64,000 bases of DNA from Semisulcospira habei (Eukaryota; Mollusca; Gastropoda; Semisulcospiridae): contig BTPG01000004.1 in NCBI GenBank assembly GCA_036245525.1, forward strand, positions 166,171,945 to 166,235,944, in the 5' to 3' direction. A program made the position numbers and the translations under genes. Shown piece after piece: positions 1 through 10,100 of the stretch. The notes beneath the pieces are model-generated. The model saw only the letters and a list, made by a program, of their open reading frames with translations. It had not been told where the DNA came from and did no database searches. Each line of letters begins with the position of its first letter. The stretch's first letter is position 1.

Positions 1-308
1 CTTCATTCAGTCAAACCTCTAAACAAAATTATGCCAATAAATAAATAATTTAGGGGGCTGCACAACAAATAGAACTATGTAGGTGTTCTGTGATACCGCT
101 GGTACCAGTTGTACACAAAACGTAACTGAATAATTGGATAAATTAGATAATATCAACGACAAGAAATTTCAACCGAAGCGAAGGCCCTATCGCATACTGA
201 CGGCGTATTTGAAACGGCGAAGAGACAAAAAGCTGGATAAATACAAAATAAGCAACAAAACTAGCTATATGCACGCCTTGTGTTCGGCCAATGTTACCAA
301 TTTCATAC
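1..308. other. Unassigned AT-rich sequence
   Basis: No exon, transposon end or repeat recognised. The only long reading frame (134-385) runs into the 376-bp repeat array and looks fortuitous. Confidence 0.5.
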
Positions 309-320
309 AAAAGAATGATT

Positions 321-1709
321 TGTTTGTGTATGTATGTTTCTCCTGCCTACTTCCTAAGTTCCGGAGAAAGACATGGGTTATATGAGACCTGATCCATTCT
401 TATTCAGGAATGGAAATGATTGTCTTATTCTATACCTGCGTATTTCTCTGTGGGCTGGCGATTGGGTGCCTGATAGGCGGGGGCAGGGGATCTAACTGTT
501 GTCTGTCCAGCGCTGTGATTCCCCTTGGTTTGAGTACTGACAATTCTGCCAGCGCTAGCCTCACTTATCTGGTTTGTGATTATCATGTATAACTCGAGGC
601 AAAATTTGTATCGTTACATTGTTGTGTAATGTTCTGTGCATCTACTGTGGGAAATCAGGGTATTTACCCGACCACATATAGTAGCGCACCTTCATGTTTG
701 TGTATGTATGTTTCTCCTGCCTACTTCCTAAGTTCCGGAGAAAGACATGGGTTATATAAGAGACCTGATCCATTCTTATTCAGGAATGGAAATGATTGTC
801 TTATTCTATACCTGCGTATTTCTCTGTGGGCTGGCGATTGGGTGCCTGATAGGCGGGGACAGGGGATCTAACTGTTGTCTGTCCAGCGCTGTGATTCCCA
901 TTGGTTTGAGTACTGACAATTCTGCCAGCGCTAGCCTCACTTATCTGGTTTGTGATTATCATGTATAACTCGAGGCAAAATTTGTATCGTTACATTGTTG
1001 TGTAATGTTCTGTGCATCTACTGTGAGAAATCAGGGTATTTACCCGACCACATATAGTAGCGCACCTTCATGTTTGTGTATGTATGTTTCTCCTGCCTAC
1101 TTCCTAAGTTCCGGAGAAAGACATGGGTTATATAAGAGACCTGATCCATTCTTATTCAGGAATGGAAATGATTGTCTTATTCTATACCTGCGTATTTCTC
1201 TGTGGGCTGGCGATTGGGTGCCTGATAGGCGGGGGCAGGGGATCTAACTGTTGTCTGTCCAGCGCTGTGATTCCCCTTGGTTTGAGTACTGACAATTCTG
1301 CCAGCGCTAGCCTCACTTATCTGGTTTGTGATTATCATGTATAACTCGAGGCAAAATTTGTATCGTTACATTGTTGTGTAATGTTCTGTGCATCTACTGT
1401 GAGAAATCAGGGTATTTACCCGACCACATATAGTAGCGCACCTTCATGTTTGTGTATGTATGTTTCTCCTGCCTACTTCCTAAGTTCCGGAGAAAGACAT
1501 GGGTTATATAAGAGACCTGATCCATTCTTATTCAGGAATGGAAATGATTGTCTTATTCTATACCTGCGTATTTCTCTGTGGGCTGGCGATTGGGTGCCTG
1601 ATAGGCGGGGGCAGGGGATCTAACTGTTGTCTGTCCAGCGCTGTGATTCCCCTTGGTTTGAGTACTGACAATTCTGCCAGCGCTAGCCTCACTTATCTGG
1701 TTTGTGATT
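321..1709 (+). mobile_element. Four-unit 376-bp tandem array flanked by 12-bp direct repeats
   Basis: Four head-to-tail units with period 376 bp (the anchor TGTTTGTGTATG recurs at 321, 695, 1071 and 1447; the first unit lacks 2 bp). The array is bounded on both sides by AAAAGAATGATT (309-320 and 1710-1721), the expected look of a target-site duplication. Each unit has a TATA-like TTATATAAGAG and, next to it, a short hairpin (394-413 in unit 1). Small reading frames recur in each unit but do not resemble known proteins. A related array lies inverted at 14479-15165, also with flanking direct repeats. A tandem array that inserts as a unit recalls Penelope-like pseudo-LTRs or retrozymes, but I could not find a hammerhead core, so the class is open. 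Confidence 0.75.
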
Positions 1710-1721
1710 AAAAGAATGATT

Positions 1722-1910
1722 GCGATTGTCTTAAATAAAAAAAATACCTGAGAGAAAAATTCCACTCGAATGCAGTTTGCGCGAGGTTGTTCACTGACAG
1801 TCGGAAGTATGGAAAATTATATCCCCTGAATCTCTAAGTCACATATAAAGTTTGAGGCCTTTTCAAGCGTACACTTCACGCTGTCACTTTTTAAAGTTGA
1901 AGACAAAATC
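1722..1910. other. Flank of hairpin element
   Basis: The stretch 1860-1910 is the inverted counterpart of 20588-20640 (shared ATTTTGTCTTCAACT in reverse complement), so it belongs to the same dispersed element as the hairpin at 1911-2069. Nothing else is seen. Confidence 0.5.
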
Positions 1911-2069
1911 GTTGCATTACGAGTTAGGCTGTTCCAGTGGTTCTTGCCCCCTCTTACCTCTGACCTACAACATTGACCCGCCTCCCCCCTCTCCCCCCCC
2001 CCCCCATTCCCTTTGACCGGACCCTCGAGGCGACAAGAACCACTGGCAAAGCCTAACTAGTAATACAAC
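1911..2069. mobile_element. Hairpin-core dispersed element, copy 1
   Basis: Inverted repeats of about 36 bp (left 1911-1946, right 2034-2069, sharing CCAGTGGTTCTTG and its complement) enclose a C-rich loop. A second copy with longer arms is at 20396-20587 in the opposite orientation. Homology continues past the hairpin on both sides (TATTAGTTGTATTA next to one arm, GTTGAAGACAAAAT next to the other), so the hairpin is the centre of a longer element rather than its terminal repeats. Confidence 0.65.
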
Positions 2070-2490
2070 TAATAATGTCTGCTACCATACTATTTCTGTA
2101 CGTCATGTTGATTATTTAAGTGTCTTTGACGAAGGAAAAGTAGGTCAAGACCAAACAGACCGGATTTTCATTCACACGGACCCTAGTGACACTGCACGTT
2201 GGTTGGATTTCAGCTGTGTCCTCTGCAGATGCTCCGCATTTCACTTTCAAAATCAACGTGATGGTAGGGTCACTGATGACGTCATAAGACATCGATGAGA
2301 GATTTTGAAGACTAAACAGTCCATTTACACGAGACATAACACACTCCTCATAACATTTTCTCCCAAATGACGTCAAAATAACCCGTAATAAAGCATATTT
2401 ACGAAGAAAAATGGCACGGTAAAAAATTGGCGTTATTATTGCCTCATGGTTTAATTAGCACCATGATCAAGTGTTGGCGTTTGCTTGCAG
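2070..2490. other. Intronic sequence upstream of FAM20-like exon
   Basis: No exon recognised. The stretch ends in a pyrimidine-rich acceptor, TTTGCTTGCAG, at 2480-2490. Confidence 0.5.
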
Positions 2491-2623
2491 GCGCTGTGTT
2501 GAAAGCTATGGCCACATCACGCATCATTCACGCGGACATTTGTTGCCCTGGTCATCTGGGCACGCAACTCAAACTGGCCTTGACATTGGAGGGAGGACAG
2601 AGGGCCGTCTTCAAACCCAAATG
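2491..2623 (+). CDS. FAM20B-like: FAM20B-like exon: N-lobe
   Basis: Acceptor TTGCAG at 2485-2490 and donor GTGTGT at 2624. Encodes the segment [13 protein letters not shown]...GTQLK...[11 protein letters not shown], the glycine-rich N-lobe of FAM20 kinases. It ends after TG; the next exon supplies G to make Trp. Confidence 0.85.
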
Positions 2624-2829
2624 GTGTGTTCACGGGATGCGTTGTTGGGGTTGTTCTTTTACTTTGATTGATTGATGTTTTTATGTTTGTGTTTTGTTTT
2701 ATATTGTTTGGAGGTTGTAGCAATATGCTAATGTTGACTCTGAAATAAATAAATAAATAAATAAATAAATAGACGGACGGACGGATGGACGAACGAACGA
2801 ACGAACGAACAAATGAACAAACGAACAAA

Positions 2830-2897
<68 letters not shown>

Positions 2898-5800
2898 ACA
2901 ACACGGAACCACAAAAACAATGCTTCCAACTGCGTAGGCTTCTGTTGTGCAGGTATGGCAGAGACGCGATCATCAACAGCACAGAGCCCTACGCCGGCAT
3001 GGACCGCCACAACGGGGAAATCGTCGCCTTTCATCTGGCACGGTAACACACTGGCTTTCTCCATGATAACACACTGGTTGTCTCCTTGGTAACACTGGTT
3101 GTCTCCCTGGTGACACATTGGTTGTCTCCCTGGTAACGCACTTGTTGTCTTCAAGGTAACGCACTGGTCGTCTCCCTGGTAACGTACTGGTAACGCACTT
3201 GTTGTCTCCCTGGTAAAACACACTGCTTGTCTCCCTGGTGACTCACTGGTTGTCTCCCTGGTGACGCACTGGCTGTCTCCCTGGTAACCCACTGGTTGTC
3301 TCCCTGATAACGTGCTGGATGTATCCCTGATAACGCACTGGATGTCTCCCTGGTAACACACTGGTTGTCTCCCTCGTAACACACTGGTTGCCTCCCTCGT
3401 AACGCACTGGTTGTCTCCCTCGTAACACACTGGTTGCCTCCCTCGTAACGCACTGGACTACCTCCTGTGCTGAAGAGAGAGACAACCAATGTGACACGGT
3501 AATGGAACCTGTCCGCCTGTACACGCCACACATACTCCACGCAGCATGTTTCTGGACCCAGCGACAATACTAACCAGAATTCAAGTAATGTAACACTTTC
3601 ACTCTCAGTGGCCGTGATCGTGTTTTTGAAAGCATTGTAACTTAACACATTCTACCCCGGGACCAAAATCCCCAAATTTTCAAGTTGCCCTATGAAGGAC
3701 TGTATTATAATTATCAGAGACAGATCGAGCATGATAGTTCAAGGGTGGTGCCAGAATAGCTTGGCGCCTATGGGCGCCAAGCTATCCTGGCACCACCCTT
3801 GAACTATCATGCGCAATGCCTGTCTTGCTGTGGTGTGTCGGGGCTGAATAAAAGATCGCCAACTGTCAGCGTAACGTGGACGCAATGAACGGAGCCAGTA
3901 GCACCGTGCATACAAATACAGTCCATCGCCTGGGGCACCGTGCATAGTTCAATCGCCTGAGACACCGTGCAGACAGTCCATCGCCTGAGACACCGTGCAA
4001 ACAGTCCATCGCCTGAGGCACCATGCAGACAGTCCATCGCCTGAGGCACCATGCAGACAGTTCATCGCCTGAGGCACCATGCAGATATCCATCGTCTGAG
4101 AAACCATGCAGACATCCATCGCCTGAGACACCGTGCAGACAGTCCATCGCCTGAGAAACCATGCAGACAGTCCATCGCCTGAGACACCGTGCAGACAGTC
4201 CATCGCCTGAGACACCGTGCAGACATCCATCGCCTGAGACACCGTGCAGACATCCATCGCCTGAGACACCATGCAGACAGTCCATCGCCTGAGGCACCGT
4301 GCAGACAGTCCATCGCCTGAGACACCGTGCAGACAGTCCATCGCCTGAGACACCGTGCAGACAGTCCATCGCCTGAGACACCGTGCAGACAGTCCATCGC
4401 CTGAGACACCGTGCAGACAGTCCATCGCCTGAGACACCGTGCAGACAGTCCATCGCCTGAGACACCGTGCAGACAGTCCATCGCCTGAGACACCGTGCAG
4501 ACAGTCCATCGCCTGGGGAGAAAGGCGGCGGGCTTTGGGCTTACTTGAAAGGACGTGAGAGATCTATAACGAACCAGACCAGAATTGGTGCGATATCGAA
4601 AGGAACTCTGGGAATACTTTTGATGGGTAGGGTGGAGCGCTTATGGGACTTTGCGAGCGCTGAGATCCCACCTGGACATTTTGTGGCGATCATTTCTGTA
4701 GGAATCGCCACGACAAAAAGCGCTACCGACAGTCAAACGGATGCGGACGGGTAAATGAGAGCCTGTAAACATACTGACCAGCAAAACTGAGAAATGCGAC
4801 ATTTTTGAAATCATCGTAAACATTGGTGTGTTTACGATGATTCCAAAAATGTCGCATATTTTAGTGTTTAGAAATGCGACATTTTGCGAATCATCGGAAA
4901 CCCATCAGTGTTTCCGATGATTCCGAAAATGTTGCATCTCTTTTGCTCGTCAATGTAGGAGTGATGGAAAATCTAGCGCACACTCTCACACACGAAAAGC
5001 GGCCACTGCACGGCTAACCCCGGCCGGGCCTCAGTTATTTTGGGGGGCTCTAGAACCTGCGATTGGTCTACGAGGTACTGCTGACGACAATACGTGTGTC
5101 ATCCGATCTGACGTCACTACATGCGTCACCGTGACGTATTGATGACAGGGTTTACTTCCGAATATGGCTGTAGCAAAAAACATGAGGGAAGATGGGCGTG
5201 CTCATTCAAACCTCGCCTCCACACCAAACGTAATGCAGAAACGCAAACTGTAATGTTTACACCGCAGACTCCTGGGCCTGAACAAAACTCCTCTGGCGGT
5301 GGGGCGAGTGGTGAACTTGAGGACGGAGATTCTGCCCGTGGCGTCAACTCGGCTCCTCAGCACTTTCCTCACCTCAGGTAGGAGGTAAAGCATTGATCAT
5401 ACCCCCACCCCCCCCCACCCCCACCTCCTCCTTTCTCCCCCGAAGTTGGTCTCTAGCGTCGTCAGTTTCACCCATTTCGTCACGAAGCACTACAGCAAGA
5501 GATGGATCGACCATGATAATTCAAGGTAGTGCCAGATTAGCTTGGCGCCTGATGGCGCCAAGCTTAATCTGACACTACCCTTGAATTATCACGGTCGATC
5601 CATTTCCTGCAACTGGTACTTAATGCTTAGGTGTCACCTCCAACATTCGGAAAATGCGGCCTTGGAGTTATCTGAGAACAAAGACGCTCAGAGGACTGAA
5701 TGCTCCACTGTTAGTTGTACCCCTTCCACCCCAGCCCCCCCCCCCCCCGCCACCCCTACCCCCTCCCGGCCCCCCCTCCCCATACACACTGACACTGTCT

Positions 5801-7109
5801 TACACACGCGCGTAACGGCCCCTGCGTGTACTAAAATAAGTTTTGTTTTCCAGGCGACTCCTTATGTTTCCACAGCAAGTGTGACGAATGCTTGAACGAA
5901 ACCAAGTGCGTCGGGGGAGATAACTCGTTGGAAGGGGCGGTAATTCTGTGGTTACCTCCCGCTCGCAAGCTGAAGGACCTGCACAGTCCGTGGGCGCGCA
6001 CCTACAACATGAGCCGGCCAGCCAAGTGAGCAGCGCGCACACACTCCTCGGCCCTATCTATAGGCTCTTGCTATTTTGTTTTGTTAAAGTATTATTATTA
6101 TTATTATTCATTAATTCATTCATTCATTAAATGATTTATTCATTTTATTCATTTAATTTTTTTTAAATAATTTGTTGAGAGGGGTGGTGGTGGGGGTGGT
6201 GGTGGGGGTGGGGCGGGGATAGCAGGACAGACAGTTCAACCTCGAAGGCACCCCACAGTCCAACATCCCGGAAATTTAAAAAATGAGGGCGGTGTGGGAA
6301 GTAACAGCGTAATCTACAAACAAGCTGCCATACAAATCAACATCTGTTCACTATTTTCAACATCTGTTCACTATTTTCAACATCTGTTCACTGTTTTTCT
6401 CCAGAAAATGTCTTTTTTTCTCTCCAAACAATACATACACAAAAAAAATCGTATGATTTTCTCCTTTAAATTTTTTTCCTTAAAAAATATTGTTGGGGAT
6501 GGGGGTGGGATGAGTGGCGCAGGGGACATTCTGCCTACCCCCCGCCCCCTCCATACAATTTGCATCGTTCCGTGCGCACGTGCAGATGGGAGGCAGCCAG
6601 CTCGTTCTGTGAGCGCGTGAGGAGAAAGAAAGAGTTCCGGGCGGACGGCTACCACCTCCTGCTGGACGCAGTGGACGCCGCAGTTCTGGACTTTGTCACC
6701 GGCAACGCGGACCGCCACGACTACGAGGTGACCGTCACCACACACTGGGCACTCGGCGTCGTCATGATGGACAACGGGAAAAGGTCAGCGGACTCAGTCC
6801 AGGGGCTCCGCATCAATAGCTGCGAAAGTGTCGTATAGCGTTGCCGGCGGCAACGCTATACGACACTTTCGCAGCTATTGATGCGGAGCTCCTAGACTGA
6901 GTCAACTCATTGGAGACGTGCCGCGTACGGGTAGCAGCTGAGTGTAAACCACCCACCCTTGACGCGCAGACCAGCCTCAGTGGTACGTGCATCACAATAT
7001 CGCGAAATCGAGTTTATCGCGGTCCCGTCTGTGGTGTCCCATGAAGTCGACATCCAGTCAGCAAAAATAAACCCCTGTCCGACGTCAGCCTCATGTGACC
7101 CGCGCACGG

Positions 7110-7179
<70 letters not shown>

Positions 7180-10100
7180 ACGGCTGTGCACGGGCCAGGT
7201 AAGACTAGCGTCGGGCAGAAGACATTTTGCTCACTGTGTTTTTTTTCTTCACATACCTGTCTTGTTTGTTCAGTCAAAGCGACCTCCAGCATGACGGTCT
7301 GACTGAATGGCTCCAACATCCAAGTGTCGCCAGACAATGAAGCTGACCTGTACTGCACTCAAAATTGTCTTTAAAAAACTGCATCGATTTTTTATCATGC
7401 TGGCTAGCTATATGTTACCGAGGAACTTCTTTGACATGTCTGTCTTGAGCTCGCCATAATGTGCACATCAAGTCCGTCAGTCCTGTGTGCGGGTGCTGTT
7501 CTTGTATTGACTGTGTCTGGTTTCAGCTTTGGGAACCCGTTCCGGGACGAACGAACCATCCTGGCGCCGTTATACCAGTGCTGCTGGTGAGTATTGCACA
7601 TGAACTCTTCTCCATAAAGTACAGTTGTCTTTCTGTTTGTAACTCTTTGTACCTGTAGATGATAACTCGTACTAAATGTTAACTCTTTGTAACTGTAGAT
7701 GTTAACTCGTACTAAATGTTAACTCTTTGTACCTGTAGACGTTAACTCTTTGTACCTGTAGACGTTAACTCTTTGTACCTGTAGACGTTAACTCTTTGTA
7801 TCTGTAGACGTTAACTCTTTGTAACTGCAGATGTTAACTCGTGCTAAATGTGAACTCTTTTGGTCGTGTAGATGTTAACTCTTTGTATCTGTAGATGTTA
7901 ACTCTTACTAAATGTTAACTCTTTGTACCTGTAGATGTTAACTCTTTGTACCTGTAGATGTTAACTCTTTGTACCTGTAGACGTTAACTCTTTGTAACTG
8001 TAGATGTTAACTCGTGCTAAATGTTAACTCTTTTGGTCCTGTAGATGTTAACTCTTTGTACCTGTAGACGTTAACTCTTTGTAACTGCAGATGTTAACTC
8101 GTGCTAAATGTTAACTCTTTTGGTCCTGTAGATGTTAACTCTTTGTACCTGTAGATATTAACTCTTACTAAAAGTTAACTCTTTGTAACTGTAGATGTTA
8201 ACTCTTTGTACCTGTAGATGTTAACTCTTTGTACCTGTAGACGTTAACTCTTTGTAACTGAAGATGTTAGCTCGTGCTAAATGTTAACTCTTTTGGTCCT
8301 GTAGATGTTAACTCGTACTAAATGTGAACTCTTTGTACCTGTAGATGTTAACTCTTTGTAACTGTAGACTCGTGCTAAATGTTAACTCTTTTGGTCCTGT
8401 AGATGTTAACTCTTTGTACCTGTAGACCTTACCTCTTTGTACCTGTAGACGTTAACTCTTTGTATCTGTAGATGTTAACTCTTTGTAACTGCAGATGTTA
8501 ACTCGTGCTAAATGTTAACTCTTTTGGTCCTGTAGATGTTAACTCTTTGTATCTGTAGATGTTAACTCTTACTAAATGTTAACTCTTTGTACCTGTAGAT
8601 GTTAACTCTTTGTACCTGTAGATGTTAACTCGTGCTAAATGTTAACTCTTTGTACCTGTAGATGTTAACTCTTTGTACCTGTAGATGTTAACTCGTACTA
8701 AATGTTAACTCTTTGTAACTGTAGATGTTAACTCGTACTAAATGTTAACTCTTTGTACCTGTAGACGTTAACTCTTTGTACCTGTAGACGTTAACTCTTT
8801 GTACCTGTAGACGTTAACTCTTTGTATCTGTAGACGTTAACTCTTTGTAACTGCAGATGTTAACTCGTGCTAAATGTGAACTCTTTTGGTCGTGTAGATG
8901 TTAACTCTTTGTATCTGTAGATGTTAACTCTTACTAAATGTTAACTCTTTGTACCTGTAGATGTTAACTCTTTGTACCTGTAGATGTTAACTCTTTGTAC
9001 CTGTAGACGTTAACTCTTTGTAACTGTAGATGTTAACTCGTGCTAAATGTTAACTCTTTTGGTCCTGTAGATGTTAACTCTTTGTACCTGTAGACGTTAA
9101 CTCTTTGTAACTGCAGATGTTAACTCGTGCTAAATGTTAACTCTTTTGGTCCTGTAGATGTTAACTCTTTGTACCTGTAGATATTAACTCTTACTAAATG
9201 TTAACTCTTTGTACCTGTAGAAGTTAACTCTTTGTACCTGTAGATGTTAACTCTTTGTACCTGTAGACGTTAACTCTTTGTAACTGAAGATGTTAGCTCG
9301 TGCTAAATGTTAACTCTTTTGGTCCTGTAGATGTTAACTCGTACTAAATGTGAACTCTTTGTACCTGTAGATGTTAACTCTTTGTAACTGTAGATGTTAA
9401 CTCGTGCTAAATGTTAACTCTTTTGGTCCTGTAGATGTTAACTCTTTGTACCTGTAGACGTTACCTCTTTGTACCTGTAGACGTTAACTCTTTGTATCTG
9501 TAGACGTTAACTCTTTGTAACTGCAGATGTTAACTCGTGCTAAATGTTAACTCTTTTGGTCCTGTAGATGTTAACTCTTTGTATCTGTAGATGTTAACTC
9601 TTACTAAATGTTAACTCTTTGTACCTGTAGATGTTAACTCTTTGTACCTGTAGATGTTAACTCGTGCTAAATGTTAACTCTTTGTACCTGTAGATGTTAA
9701 CTCTTTGTACCTGTAGATGTTAACTCGTACTAAATGTTAACTCTTTGTAACTGTAGATATTAACTCGTACTAAATGTTAACTCTTTGTACCTGTAGACGT
9801 TAACTCTTTGTAACTGTAGATGTTAACTCGTGCTAAATGTTAACTCTTTTGGTCCTGTAGATGTTAACTCTTACTAAATGTTAACTCTTTGTACCTGTAG
9901 ATGTTAACTCTTTGTACCTGTAGATGTTAACTCGTACTAAATGTTAACTCTTTGTAACTGTAGATATTAACTCGTACTAAATGTTAACTCTTTGTACCTG
10001 TAGACGTTAACTCTTTGTACCTGTAGACGTTAACTCTTTGTAACTGCATATGTTAACTCGTGCTAAATGTTAACTCTTTTGGTCCTGTAGATGTTAACTC

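Noticed and set aside
321..1709. Hammerhead ribozyme in the 376-bp unit
   Set aside because: A CTGAT before a hairpin and AAATG after it resemble the core, but the GA of CTGANGA and a proper GAAA are missing.
321..1709. Tandem solo LTRs
   Set aside because: Units run head-to-tail with no internal region, and the flanking duplication is 12 bp, not the 4-6 bp of LTR elements.
3468..3532. Possible FAM20 exon ([13 protein letters not shown])
   Set aside because: It is an inverted unit of the adjacent 22-bp array, has no acceptor, and the true exon for this segment is at 5268-5377.
3866..4509. Long minus-strand frames rich in Cys-Leu-Arg-Arg-Trp
   Set aside because: They lie wholly in a 28-bp minisatellite and exist in all three frames.
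5121..5381. 86-codon frame over FAM20B-like exon 3
   Set aside because: It is in another frame than the conserved VGR-VNLRTEI product.
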